The notes: generated by a model not told the origin, from the letters alone. Positions 27,940 to 37,320 are shown, counted from the first letter of the stretch. The stretch is 64,000 nt of DNA from CBDCVO01 sp965223085 (GCA_965223085.1 OZ244981.1:558001-622000); one strand, 5' to 3'. Program-made: numbers and translations.

Positions 27940-29187
27940 ATGTTTACGGCAACTGACGGAATATTGATCCCAACGACTGTGACGGGATCTTGGCCACGAC
28001 CCGCGTGGTTTACGCGCAGTCTTCAAGGGCGACGCTTATCCGACGTGATGACCGACATCGAGTACCGCGAGCAGTTTTTGGACGCCGTGGCGACCGTTAT
28101 CAGCGATCAGGAGCAGGCTGGCCTAGACATTGTCTGCAACGGTGACTACCACCTCGATCCTAATCTCGGCGGCCTATCCTGGATCCTGTGGCCGATTGAA
28201 CGCATGGCGGGCGTTGACGCGCAGGATACCTATCCGGCGGCGGAAGAATGGTCGTATCCACCCGGCTCGGTGCTCAACGAGGTCATGGGGGGGTGGCGCT
28301 ATCCGGCAGCAGTGGACAAAGTGCGCCGAGAAAGATCGTGGGAATTCGCCAAGCTGTGGCGAACGGCGCAAGCAAAAACAATGAAACCATTGAAATTCGG
28401 TACCGTGTCCGGGCAAATGACGGGGTCTTTTGTCGAGTTGCGCACGACTAAATATCCGCAGGACAAACGTGAGCTCATGTGGGATATGTGCGTCGCGATC
28501 AACGAGGAGTTGTGTGAACTCGCCACCGCGGGCTGCAAAGTGATTCAACTCGAAGACCCACTCATACATCTCGTCAGTCCGACCAAACCCGACAAGGAGT
28601 ACGTCGATTTCCTGATCGATTGTTTTAATCGTGAAGTAGAGGGCCTAGATGATGTTGAAATCTGGATCCATACTTGCTGGGGCAATCCAAACATGCAAAG
28701 GGTGTTGGAAGACACATCGTATGCCCCGTCGTTCGAAGACTATATGGAACGCGTGAACGGGGATGTATGGACGGTCGAAATGAAGGAGCGCAACTGGGCG
28801 GATATCGAGTTATTTAAGGCGTATAAAGGCAAAAAATGGCCGAAGAAGATCGCCGTCGGCGTTATTAGTCACCGTTACCTGCAAGTTGAAACGCCGCAAG
28901 AAGTCGCTGCCGATATTCGTAACGCGCTGAAATACATTGATCCTGAGCAGTTGGTCCTTTCAACCGATTGTGGCTTCGGACGTCAAGGGTGTAATCGCAT
29001 GATTGCTTTCCACAAATCGGTGTCCATGGTACAGGGTGCAAACATTGTTCGACAGGAACTCGGCGGCGAAGCAAGCATGGTCAGGGCCGCTGATCCGAAC
29101 TTGCAAGTCGATAATATTTATCGCGAAACCCGTGATCGCGTGCTGATTACTGACGCCGGAGTCGGTGCTAGCCGTGGCGACGGATGA
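27940..29187 (+). CDS. MetE-like cobalamin-independent methyltransferase, copy B
   Basis: 415 residues from ATG 27940, chosen for AGGAGG at 27928-27933 and alignment with the other two copies (MF.AT start). Zinc site: His244-Thr-Cys246 followed by WGNPN, and Cys344 in DCGFG; acidic pair in QLEDP near 205. It lacks the MetE N-terminal half. C-terminus is about 25 residues longer than copies A and C. First gene of an apparent cluster with the Tm-1-like and PEP-hydrolase-like genes; a 153-bp gap follows. Methyl or alkyl donor and thiol acceptor unknown. Confidence 0.87.
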   Translation: MFTATDGILIPTTVTGSWPRPAWFTRSLQGRRLSDVMTDIEYREQFLDAVATVISDQEQAGLDIVCNGDYHLDPNLGGLSWILWPIERMAGVDAQDTYPAAEEWSYPPGSVLNEVMGGWRYPAAVDKVRRERSWEFAKLWRTAQAKTMKPLKFGTVSGQMTGSFVELRTTKYPQDKRELMWDMCVAINEELCELATAGCKVIQLEDPLIHLVSPTKPDKEYVDFLIDCFNREVEGLDDVEIWIHTCWGNPNMQRVLEDTSYAPSFEDYMERVNGDVWTVEMKERNWADIELFKAYKGKKWPKKIAVGVISHRYLQVETPQEVAADIRNALKYIDPEQLVLSTDCGFGRQGCNRMIAFHKSVSMVQGANIVRQELGGEASMVRAADPNLQVDNIYRETRDRVLITDAGVGASRGDG

Positions 29188-29340
29188 CGGTTAACGGAAA
29201 GCCGTGCACTAATGTAATCACCTATCTCGAGCACGTGAATAAGGAGCCAGCAGTCTGTCGGTGATGTAAGCGCCGCAATAGAGCAGACGACTAACCGCAA
29301 GACGCGTTGGCCAAGCGAGCGCTATAGGGAGGAGGAATCG

Positions 29341-30555
29341 ATGCCAAACGCAAGCTCTGATAGCGCCGTCTACATAGTCGGCACCGCTGATACGAAGCGT
29401 GCCGAGCTAGAATTTCTGCGCGAGCGTATCGCGGCTAGCGGCGTGACAACCCGGATCGTCGATGTTGGCATTCTTAGCGACGGACGCGACGTCGATTTTG
29501 GGCCGACCGCGGTTGCCGCTCACCATGCTCGAGGCGCTGCGATCCTAGATACCGATGATCGCGGTGGAGCGATTGCGGCCATGGGCGAAGCGCTCATCGG
29601 GTTTCTCACTTCGAGGCCTGATCTCGCAGGTGTGATCGGGATCGGCGGCTCGGGCGGTACGGCAGCTATTACACCCGCGATGCAGGCACTCCCCATCGGC
29701 ACACCGAAAGTCATGGTTTCTACCGTGGCGTCGGGTGATGTCACCGCATACGTTGGCCCTACCGACATTTGCATGATCTACTCGATTACAGATCTCGCCG
29801 GACTGAACCGAATTTCCACGACAGTGCTCAACAACGCGGCGGCCGCGATCTCAGGCATGGTCCGTGCGCCGCGTGCTGCCATGGTGTCGCTGCCGCCGGC
29901 GGTAGGACTTTCGATGTTCGGCGTTACCACACCGCTTGTCATGACCCTCACAGAGCGATTAAAACCCGCGTTTGAACCTTTGGTATTTCACGCTACCGGT
30001 ATCGGCGGTAGGTCGATGGAACGTTTGGCGTTAGAACGCGAAGTGATCGCCCTACTCGATATGACGACCACGGAAATCGCAGATTATTTAGTCGGCGGTG
30101 TAATGAGCGCGGGTCCGAGTCGCCTCGATGCCGTAATCGAGACCAAGCTACCCTACATCGGGTCGTGCGGCGCCTTAGACATGGTTAATTTTGGGGCCCG
30201 AGAAACGGTGCCGGAAAAATTCAACGATCGTCAATTCTACATTCACAATCCCTTCGTGACCTTAATGCGTACGACGCGCGACGAAAACCGGCAAATCGGG
30301 GAATGGATCGGCAACAAGCTCAATTGTTGCGAGGGTCCGGTGCGTTTTTTAATCCCGAGCAAGGGCGTATCTGCGATCGACATCGAAGATGGACCCTTTC
30401 GTGATCCCCAAGCGGATGCAGCCCTGTTCGAGGCGTTGCAATCAACCATCACCGAAACTGCGAAACGCCAACTCGTGTCTATCGACGCTCATATCAACGA
30501 TACCGTGTTTGCTGACGCGGTTGAGTCTTTGTTTAAGGAAGTGGTTGCCGTCTAG
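29341..30555 (+). CDS. Tm-1-like ATP-binding protein (UPF0261)
   Basis: 404 residues, ATG 29341 behind GGGAGGAGG. N-terminal YIVGTADTKRAELEFLRERI, GRGGAIAAMGEAL, GVIGIGGSGGTAAITPAMQALPIGTPKVMVSTVASG and FHATGIGGRSMERL are hallmarks of UPF0261. In the plant resistance protein Tm-1 this domain binds ATP and is fused to a TIM-barrel domain. The next gene, 11 bp downstream, encodes that second part, so this is a two-gene version. Bacterial function is not known to me. Confidence 0.9.
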   Translation: MPNASSDSAVYIVGTADTKRAELEFLRERIAASGVTTRIVDVGILSDGRDVDFGPTAVAAHHARGAAILDTDDRGGAIAAMGEALIGFLTSRPDLAGVIGIGGSGGTAAITPAMQALPIGTPKVMVSTVASGDVTAYVGPTDICMIYSITDLAGLNRISTTVLNNAAAAISGMVRAPRAAMVSLPPAVGLSMFGVTTPLVMTLTERLKPAFEPLVFHATGIGGRSMERLALEREVIALLDMTTTEIADYLVGGVMSAGPSRLDAVIETKLPYIGSCGALDMVNFGARETVPEKFNDRQFYIHNPFVTLMRTTRDENRQIGEWIGNKLNCCEGPVRFLIPSKGVSAIDIEDGPFRDPQADAALFEALQSTITETAKRQLVSIDAHINDTVFADAVESLFKEVVAV

Positions 30556-30566
30556 GAGAACGCCAC

Positions 30567-31391
30567 ATGATTTCTCGTCAACAAGTCCTCAGCAAATTTA
30601 ACACCATGATCGAACAAGGTATACCCATCATAGGTGGCGGTGCCGGCACAGGTTTATCGGCAAAATGCGAAGAAGCAGGGGGCATCGATCTGATTGTGAT
30701 CTATAACTCCGGCCGCTATCGAATGGCTGGGCGCGGTTCACTCGCCGGTTTGCTGGCCTACGGCAATGCGAACGAGATCGTCGTGGAGATGGCGCAGGAA
30801 GTCGTGCCCGTAGTCAAACACACTCCTGTGCTTGCCGGTGTTAACGGCACCGATCCGTTCATTGATCACACGCGCTTCCTACAAAAGCTGCAAACTTTGG
30901 GTTTTGCGGGCGTGCAGAATTTTCCCACGGTCGGTTTAATCGACGGACAGTTTCGCCAAAATCTGGAAGAGACAGGCATGGGGTATGCGCTCGAAGTTGA
31001 CATGATCGGCGCGGCACACCGCCTCGATCTACTAACAACACCTTATGTCTTTGACGTCGACGATGCCCGCGCTATGACGGCTGCCGGTGCAGATATCTTA
31101 GTCGCGCATATGGGTCTAACGACCGGCGGCGCGATCGGGGCTGATACGGCGCGTAGCTTGGATGATTGCGTTGGCAAAATCGACGCCATCGCGCAAGCGG
31201 CGAGAGCGGTACGCCCTGAGGTGATCATGCTGTGTCACGGCGGCCCTATTTCATCGCCCGAAGATGCGAAATTCATACTCCAGCACTGCCGCGAAATTAA
31301 TGGCTTTTATGGTGCGAGCAGCATGGAACGTCTACCAACTGAAACAGCGATCACCGGGGTCACGCAAGCATTCAAAAACATTACCGTCTAG
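30567..31391 (+). CDS. Phosphoenolpyruvate-hydrolase-family TIM-barrel protein
   Basis: 274 residues, ATG 30567 with AGGAGAACGCC. Contains GIPIIGGGAGTGLSAKCEEAGGIDLIVIYNSGRYRMAGRGSLAGLLAYG and PVLAGVNGTDPF, then GVQNFPTVGLIDGQFRQNLEE and HGGPISSPEDAKFIL, the signature of the PEP hydrolase/TIM-barrel signal protein family that forms the C-terminal half of Tm-1-type fusions. Only 11 bp from the UPF0261 gene, so co-translated. Its last 57 bp plus 24 bp of 3' flank occur again at 43946-44026. Confidence 0.9.
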   Translation: MISRQQVLSKFNTMIEQGIPIIGGGAGTGLSAKCEEAGGIDLIVIYNSGRYRMAGRGSLAGLLAYGNANEIVVEMAQEVVPVVKHTPVLAGVNGTDPFIDHTRFLQKLQTLGFAGVQNFPTVGLIDGQFRQNLEETGMGYALEVDMIGAAHRLDLLTTPYVFDVDDARAMTAAGADILVAHMGLTTGGAIGADTARSLDDCVGKIDAIAQAARAVRPEVIMLCHGGPISSPEDAKFILQHCREINGFYGASSMERLPTETAITGVTQAFKNITV

Positions 31392-31415
31392 GTCGGAGGT
31401 TCGTTCTAACCGAAC
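31335..31415 (+). repeat. 81-bp repeat, original copy
   Basis: End of the PEP-hydrolase gene and its 3' flank. It matches 43946-44026 with 4 substitutions in 81 positions and no gaps. The flank contains GTTCG-TTCTAAC-CGAAC, a small hairpin that may act in 3' end formation. Confidence 0.85.
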
Positions 31416-31576
31416 TAACCGTGGAATTCGTCGAATTTAATATACGAACAATCTTTTTAGGGGGTAACCCACTCGACTCCAACGATAGAGGTGGCCCCGG
31501 AAAATCGGACAGCGGTATAAGTGGAATCTGGGCCTGATATGAGCCATGTTATTGGCCTCCCTATCAGGAGGCAATC

Positions 31577-31879
31577 ATGCCGAGAAGACCCCGCCGAAAT
31601 CACACGCCGGTATTCAAATCGAAAGTCGCGTTGGCAGCGATCCAGGGTGACAAAACGGTTGCTGAGCTCGCCCGGCAGTTCGACGTTCACCCGAACCAGA
31701 TCACGCAATGGAAGAACCAGCTGCTCGAGCGAGCGGCCGATGCGTTCGACGGTAACGGCCCGAAGGAGCCGGCGGTGGACATCAAGGCGCTGCACGCCAA
31801 GGTCGGCGAACTTGCCTTGGAGAACGATTTTTTGGCAAGCGCGCTCAGCACGGCGGGCCTGCTGAGCGCAAAAAGATGA
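31577..31879 (+). CDS. IS3 transposase OrfA
   Basis: 100 residues; ATG 31577 with AGGAGGCAATC ahead. Helix-turn-helix protein: HTPVFKSKVALAAIQGDKTVAELARQFDVHPNQITQWKNQLLERA, then a leucine-zipper-like stretch (ALHAKVGELALENDFLASAL). The end overlaps OrfB (ATGA) at an AAAAAG slippery run at about 31869-31875, the usual site of -1 frameshifting that makes OrfAB. Confidence 0.9.
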   Translation: MPRRPRRNHTPVFKSKVALAAIQGDKTVAELARQFDVHPNQITQWKNQLLERAADAFDGNGPKEPAVDIKALHAKVGELALENDFLASALSTAGLLSAKR

Positions 31880-32703
31880 TCGACCGGACTCACCCGTTGC
31901 CGATTACTCGCCAGGCGAAGGCGTTGAGGATGGCACGTTCTACGGTGTATGCCATGCCGCGACCAATCTCGGATCGCGACCTCGATCTGATGAAGCGCAT
32001 CGATCGGTTGCATCTTCAGATGCCGTACGCCGGCTCTCGCATGCTGCGCGATCTATTGAACCAGGACGGCATCAAGGTCGGTCGTAAGCACGTGGCGACG
32101 TTGATGAAGCGGATGGCCATCGAGGCGCTGTAGCGCAAGCCGAAAACCACGAAGAAGCACCCGGAGCACCGCGTGTACCCGTACTTGTTGCGTCGCCAGG
32201 CAATTACTCGCCCGGGACGGGTCTACGCCATGGACATCACCTACATCCCAATGGCTCGCGGCTTCGGGTACCTGGCGGCCGTGCTGGACTGGTACTCGCG
32301 CAAGGTCCTGTCCTGGCGGGTCTCGCTCACCATGGACGTGCACTTCTGCCTCGAGGCTATGGAGGAAGCCATTGCCCGCTACGGAGCACCTGAGATCGTC
32401 AACACCGATCAGGGTTCCCAGTTCACCTCACAGGCCTTCACCGGCCTGCTCAAGGAGCAGAACATCCAGATCAGCATGGACGGCAAAGGCGCCTGGCGTG
32501 ACAATGTCTTTGTCGAGCGGCTGCGGCGATCCGTAAAGTACGAAGAGGTTTACCTGCATGCTTACGACACGGTCTCTGAGGCACGTGCCGGTATCGGCAG
32601 GTACTTTGATGTGTACAATCGAAGAAGGCCGCACTCCAGCTTGAAAAGAAAAACGCCGGACCAAGTCTATTACTCATCGCAGCCGCTGACCCTGGCTGCT
32701 TAA
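31876..32703 (+). pseudogene. IS3 transposase OrfB with in-frame amber stop
   Basis: One frame of 276 codons interrupted by TAG at 32131-32133 (after MAIEAL). Upstream: PITRQAKALRMARSTVY and YAGSRMLRDLLNQDGI. Downstream: DDE integrase core with MDITY, NTDQGSQFTS and the Glu of VERLRRSVKYEE, ending RRPHSSLKRKTPDQVYY. Replacing the TAG by a Tyr codon would restore a normal IS3 OrfB, so the mutation looks recent. Without readthrough only the helix-turn-helix part would be made and transposition would fail. Confidence 0.85.
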
Positions 32704-32766
32704 ACGACAGGCTCGGAGCCACTTATAGAACCGGGTTTAGTTGTCCAAACAAATGGGACCACCTCT

Positions 32767-33194
32767 GTTGCCGAGCAGCTGCGACTGAGAGGTAACGAGG
32801 ACGTTGTAGCCGAGGCGCACGGCAGCATGGCCGATGGCCTGAGCGATGTGGCTTTTGCCGGTGCCGCAGGGCCCGGCGATGAGGACAGAGCGACGTTTTC
32901 CTCGATGAAGCGTCCGGTGATGAGTCCGTGGACCAGGGCTGAGTTGATGTTTGGATTGAAGCTGAAGTCGAACTGGTCGAGTGTTTTGTGCGATCGGAAC
33001 GAAGCGCGCCGCAGTCGCGTAGCGACGCGTTTCTGGTCGCGCCGTGCGACCTCGTCGGCGATAAGCAGAGCGAGGAACTCAGGGTAAGGCATTTTCTTGT
33101 CGATGGCCTGTTTGTTGCGGGATTCGAGGGAGTCGAGGATCCCGGACAGCCGCAGTTGTTTGAGCATGGGGGCGCGTTCTGGCATGGGGTTCAT
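32767..33194 (-). pseudogene. istB helper ATPase of IS21, truncated and frameshifted
   Basis: ATG 33194: ERAPMLKQLRLSGILDSLESRNKQAID..MPYPEFLALLIADEVARRDQK and FDFSFNPNINSALVHGLITGRFIEENV are the N-terminus of IstB. A missing base near 32900 shifts the Walker A region; in the other frame it reads IAGPCGTGKSHIAQAIGHAAVRLGYNVL. The gene is then cut at 32766 by the IS3 element. IstB is the AAA+ partner that picks targets for IstA. Confidence 0.9.
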
Positions 33195-33208
33195 GGTGTA
33201 TTCTCCTT

Positions 33209-34719
33209 TCAGTGTTTAAGTAAGTCACGGGTGTCTCGGCAGAAGCGTGCGTGGCCGGTATAGGTGTCAGCCAGGGCATCAAAGGCCTGCGCTGCCGAGG
33301 GGTGTTGGTCGAGGTCTTTGTCGAGGATGGTCTTGACGGTGCGGTAGCGGGGATTGTCGTAGTCGAGCGCACGTTGGCAGGCGGCTTCGAGGCGCTCGGC
33401 GCCGTATTTTTTCTTTAATCCGACGACGCCTGGGGCGGCACGGAGATTATCCAGTAGGCGGTCGGCGAACAGTTTCTGGATGAGTTGATGACAGGCGGAG
33501 CCGATACGCTCGGCCTGAGCGAGGTACCATTGGGGGTCGCGCATTTTCCAGGCCAAGGCCTCAGGCGGCATATGGTCATCGGCGGTGGCGCGGGAGCCGG
33601 ATCGTGTGAGGCGTGGGTGCACGGCGATCAGTTCATGGTCGCGGTAGATGCGCACCGTTACCGCGGTGGCTTTCAGCCACAGGGATTGGCCGAGTAGCCG
33701 GAAGGGCACGGAGTAGCGGCATTTCTGGAACTGGACGTGGGCATCGCGATGGACTTTGACCTTGGCCCAGACAGCGAGCTCGGGTGGCACGGCGGGTAAG
33801 GGCTGTAGCAGAGGCTGCTCGATGGCGAAGCGCACCAGCGGTTTCTCCCGGGTGGAACCATGGAGTCGGTTGCCGGCCTCGCCCAAGACCCAGTCCTGTA
33901 GTTGCCGGTTGGCCTCACCCAGGTCACGGAAGTATCGCAGCGGCAGGAAGTTACGTTTGACGTACTTGACGCCGGATTCGACCCGGCCTTTCTTTTGCGG
34001 GTCGCGCGGGGCGCAGGCGGTGATTTTGAAGCCGTACGCTTCAGCACATTCGGCATAGGCACGCTGGACCTCGGGGTCGCGGATACAGGCGCGGGTGATG
34101 GCGCACTTGGCGTTGTCGATGATCACCCGACGCGTCCCGCCACCGAACCATTCGAAGGCGTGGCGGTGGCAGGCGAGCCAGGTGTCTACTTTCTGGTCGA
34201 GGACGATCTCGGCGTACTGATGGCGGCTCCAGCACAAAGTCATCAGGAAGAACCAGGTCTTGCGCGCCTCCCCGGTGATCGGGTCGACCAAAGTGGGGCC
34301 GGCGCCGAAGTCGACCTGTGCGGCCTCGCCCGGCGCGAAGTCCAGGTGCACTGTGGCCTTCGGTGCTTCGAGCGCCGGGGCACGCACAAACCGATTGACC
34401 GACGCATAGCTGCCGCGAAACTGGTGGAGTCGCACCAGCGCCTGATGGATGGTCTTACTCTGGATCCCCTGCTCGGCCCAGCCGGTGACCAGTTCGCGGA
34501 AAGGTTCCACACACGATACAGGACCGGGCCGTTCCGGGTGAGTCAGGGCCTTGGCCAGCACCGCGTCATCCGGCATCGCTGTGTCCGGGTTCAGCCAGTC
34601 GCGGGCGCCAGCCGCCGGAGTTCCTGGGCCTTGCGCCGACCGATTAACCCGGCCCTGGCCAAATCTCGATCGGAATCCCCTTGGCGCATGCGCACCAGAA
34701 CGTGACGAAATTCGAACAT
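33209..34719 (-). pseudogene. istA transposase of IS21, one frameshift near the start
   Basis: True start is ATG 34719 (AGGAGGTTCGAG upstream): MFEFRHVLVRMRQGDSDRDLARAGLIGRRKAQELRRLAPA, the IS21 helix-turn-helix. A one-base change near 34605 shifts the frame; DWLNPDTAMPDDAVLAKAL then runs on for 455 more codons. It holds the DDE integrase core (HLDFAPGEAAQVDFGAGP, RRVIIDNAKCAI, KGRVESGVKYVKRNF). The large downstream part from ATG 34576 is intact, but lacks the DNA-binding start. Fifteen bases separate it from istB. Confidence 0.88.
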
Positions 34720-34825
34720 CTCGAACCTCCTGTTTGCCATCGATACCCCTTCGACCAAAAGGTGCGAGGGTATCCGCGGTTACAGAAAGTCCGAACCTGA
34801 AATCAGCTCATCGGCTCCGTCGCCG

Positions 34826-34901
34826 TGGCGCCATTAACCTGTAATTACACTGGCTCCATTAACCTGCAACCCGATTGGCTCCATAGGCGTGCAAATCGAC
34901 A
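34826..34901. repeat. Terminal 25-bp direct repeats of the IS21 element
   Basis: Three tandem units of 25 bp begin TGGCGCCATTAACCTG (34826), TGGCTCCATTAACCTG (34851) and TGGCTCCATAGGCGTG (34876). Repeated transposase-binding boxes of this kind are typical of IS21 ends. The outer end on the complement reads TGTCGATTTG at 34901, so the element boundary is placed there. The left end was lost to the IS3 insertion. Confidence 0.75.
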
Positions 34902-35035
34902 TAGGGTCGACACTTGTGGTAAGTCTATTTGGTTCAGACAACATACACAATATACGATGGTATGCTAGACACTAGTCACACAATGCTTTCACATTGTCCT
35001 TCGGGATTAACCTACGCAGAAAAGCCCCCAGCTGG

Positions 35036-35265
35036 TGTTCCCCTCCTTATTAAAGAAAACGCCAACAATCCCGACAACCCCTTATGTGTCCGGCATGACT
35101 GTTGAAACAGCTGTTGCGATCGCTGGCGGTTATTCCGAGCGGGCAAGCAAGCGTTCGTTCCGGCTATCGCGGCGCGTTAACGGCTTCGACGAGACGATAG
35201 AAGCCCCAGCTGACTATATGGTGCGGCGCGGCGACACAGTCGTCGCCCACGAGCGTTTCCTATAG
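35036..35265 (+). pseudogene. Polysaccharide export protein (SLBB type), C-terminal fragment
   Basis: The frame ending TAG 35265 reads PYVSGMTVETAVAIAGGYSERASKRSFRLSR..NGF and PADYMVRRGDTVVAHERFL, the last SLBB domain and closing strand of Wza/ExoF-type exopolysaccharide export proteins. The beginning (MFPSLLKKTPTIPTT) is not family-like. The N-terminal export domain is gone, presumably lost at the IS21 boundary 130 bp upstream. The preceding 130 bp show no gene. Confidence 0.72.
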
Positions 35266-35305
35266 TCTGGCAAAACATTGCCCGTCCAACATCAGAGCGC
35301 GATCT

Positions 35306-36430
35306 GTGCCCTTCTCATTTCGCATTTTGCATTGCTTAAGAGCACCGGTCGGTGGATTGTTTCGCCATGTCCTGGACCTTGCAATGGAGCAAGCCAGCGC
35401 TGGTCATAACGTCGGCATCATGACAGATGCGATATCATCCGACGTATTAACACAGTCTAAATTAAAGGCCATCGAGCCACACTTAACACTTGGACTTCAT
35501 CTGGTTCCCATGAGCAGACGACCAGGTGTTGGCGATATTGCTGCAACACGTCAGCTCGTTCGGTTGGCGCGTATGAAAGATGCCAACATTGTCCATGGCC
35601 ATGGTGCAAAGGGCGGCGCATATTCCCGTCTCGCTGCCTGGTTTCTGAAAGCACGCGGCCATCCGCTAGCAAGTTTCTACACCCCACACGGCGGCTCGCT
35701 GCATTTTGACCCAAAGACAACAGAGGGACAAATCTATCTGAACCTCGAAAAGATTCTCGCGCGCTTCACAGACGGGCTCATTTTCGAAAGCAAATTTGCC
35801 CGCGACGTTTATGAAGACCACATTGGCTTCAGTGGGCGTTCGGTGAAACTCATCCCCAATGGACTTCGCCCTGCCGACTTTGGCAGCCATGTCCCAGATC
35901 CGGACGCTGCAGACTTTCTGTTCGTCGGCGAGCTGCGCCAGCTCAAGGGCGTCGACGTCATGTTGCGCGCTCTGGCCACGTTGCAATCAGAGACGCGCCC
36001 GGCAACCGCCTATTTTGTTGGTGGGGGGCCAGATCGACAAATGTTTGAGACCCTCGCACAAGATCTTAACCTCACTCAGGTGACGCATTTCCCAGGTCCC
36101 AAGCCGGCACTGGAAGCATTTCCAAAAGGCCACTGCTTGGTTGTGCCCTCACGCGCCGAGAGTTTTCCCTACATCGTTCTAGAGGCGGGTGCGCAGGCGA
36201 TGCCTATTATTGCCACCGAGGTAGGCGGCATTCCCGAGATGGCACACGGTACACCACTCAAATTGATTGCACCCGACGACGTCCCCTGCCTTGGAACAGA
36301 AATGAAGCGGTTTCTCAACCAGCCAGGAGAATTTCGAGCTGCCGCGCAGGCGTTTAAAGCAAAGGTCGAAACGACCTATACAGTTTCTGAAATGACGCAA
36401 AACGTTCTCAATTTTTACGGGGACGCCTGA
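35306..36430 (+). CDS. Glycosyltransferase family 4 (exopolysaccharide synthesis)
   Basis: 374 residues from GTG 35306, 40 bp after the export-protein fragment. N-terminal acceptor half FRILHCLRAPVGGLFRHVLDLAMEQASAGHNVGI (glycine-rich loop), HGHGAKGGAYSRLAAWF, and FYTPHGGSLHF. C-terminal GT4 half with SVKLIPNGL, FLFVGELRQLKGVDVMLRAL, and the nucleotide-sugar motif PSRAESFPYIVLEAGAQAMPIIATEVGGIPEM (the E-x7-E region). Cytoplasmic. Style resembles alphaproteobacterial exopolysaccharide clusters, and it is enclosed by mobile elements, so transfer is likely. Intact, but without its cluster. Confidence 0.88.
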   Translation: MPFSFRILHCLRAPVGGLFRHVLDLAMEQASAGHNVGIMTDAISSDVLTQSKLKAIEPHLTLGLHLVPMSRRPGVGDIAATRQLVRLARMKDANIVHGHGAKGGAYSRLAAWFLKARGHPLASFYTPHGGSLHFDPKTTEGQIYLNLEKILARFTDGLIFESKFARDVYEDHIGFSGRSVKLIPNGLRPADFGSHVPDPDAADFLFVGELRQLKGVDVMLRALATLQSETRPATAYFVGGGPDRQMFETLAQDLNLTQVTHFPGPKPALEAFPKGHCLVVPSRAESFPYIVLEAGAQAMPIIATEVGGIPEMAHGTPLKLIAPDDVPCLGTEMKRFLNQPGEFRAAAQAFKAKVETTYTVSEMTQNVLNFYGDA

Positions 36431-36433
36431 CCA

Positions 36434-36637
36434 CCTGATCAAGAAGTCAGGGCATACCCACAGGACAGCCCACACGGGTGCGGTCACGCTGATCCAGCGC
36501 TTTGGCAGTGCGCTGAACCTGAATATCCATTTCCACATGCTGTTCCTTGATGGGGTGTACGTCGACCGCCCCGATGGGGCTGCCCGATTCCGCTGGGTCA
36601 AGGCGCCCACCACTGAGGAACTCACGCAACTAAATCG
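36434..36637 (+). pseudogene. IS91-type transposase fragment
   Basis: In frame: HTGAVTLIQRFGSALNLNIHFHMLFLDGVYV, the HUH signature (NIHFHMLFLDG) of the IS91 Y2 transposase, followed by RFRWVKAPTTEELTQL. It ends abruptly and the same frame runs into an unrelated conjugation gene at about 36638. Both ends of the transposase are missing. A chimeric frame from 36537 therefore looks long but is not one gene. Confidence 0.8.
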
Positions 36638-37320
36638 TGTCCGAATGTCATTGCCTGCATCGAAGACCCGGTGGTTCGATGGACTGCCGCACACGATTGT
36701 GACGGTACAAGGTCTTAGGTGCGCACCTGCGATCGGGCACTTCACCGCCGAGCGCCGTGTCGGTGATCAGATCACTGCGCTCTTTGATCGCATGCCGCCT
36801 GGGACGATTCTCGTCTTAACCTTGACGGTGCGCCCGCAAGATGTGACACGACAACACATCGCAGCCGTCAAACGCGCGACGGTGGGTGATGCCGCCGAAG
36901 CGACGCTCACCCGCGAGCAAGCGAGCGCCGTTGAGCGCGAGATGGCGGCCGGCAACAAACTCTATCCGCTCAGTATCGCGTGTTATCTCCGCAGTCAAGA
37001 CTTAGCGGAGCTACAAGCGCATGTGAATCAATTGCACGCACTTTTATTACCGAGTGGGTTGCAACCGATTGGGCGAGAGGCGGATCTGTTGATCCTCGGT
37101 CGTTACCTCCGGCATCTACCGATGAACGATGAGGTATTGCTCGAGTGGGTGGCTGGTCGCGGCTCGTCTTTCCACACCATACCGCGAACCTCTTACCGCT
37201 CTACGGGCGATCACGTGGGACCGGCCACCCTGGGATGGTGTTTTCAACCGCGGCGCGGAGCCTTTGATCTTCGATCCGTTGCATCCCGATGATCGCAAGA
37301 AAAACGCGCATCTCTTGGTC
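36638..37320 (+). pseudogene. Conjugative-transfer ATPase (TraC/VirB4-like) fragment
   Basis: NRVRMSLPASKTRWFDGLPHTIVTVQGL.. VLTLTVRPQDVTRQHIAAVKRAT.. KLYPLSIACYLRSQDLAELQAHVNQLHALLLPSGLQPIGREADLL matches the central part of VirB4/TraC ATPases of integrative conjugative elements. A frameshift near 37130 follows; the other frame gives FNRGAEPLIFDPLHPDDRKKNAHLLVL, the segment just before the Walker A motif. The gene is cut at 37321 by the IS630 element, so the ATP-binding site is absent. Evidence that a conjugative element once existed here. Confidence 0.78.

Larger units (their letters stand above)
31487..32766 (+). mobile_element. IS3-family insertion sequence
   Basis: Bounded by imperfect inverted repeats: AGAGGTGG at 31487 opening GGCCCCGGAAAATCGGACA, and the mirrored right end finishing at 32766, whose complement reads AGAGGTGGTCCC...TTTGGACA. 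It contains orfA and orfB in the IS3 arrangement. Right end lies inside an istB gene of an IS21 element; the left flank is not istB, so a deletion followed insertion. No clear target duplication is seen. Confidence 0.85.

Noticed and set aside
33902..34705. 267-residue plus-strand open frame opposite istA
   Set aside because: Pure antisense of the IS21 transposase with no protein-like motifs.
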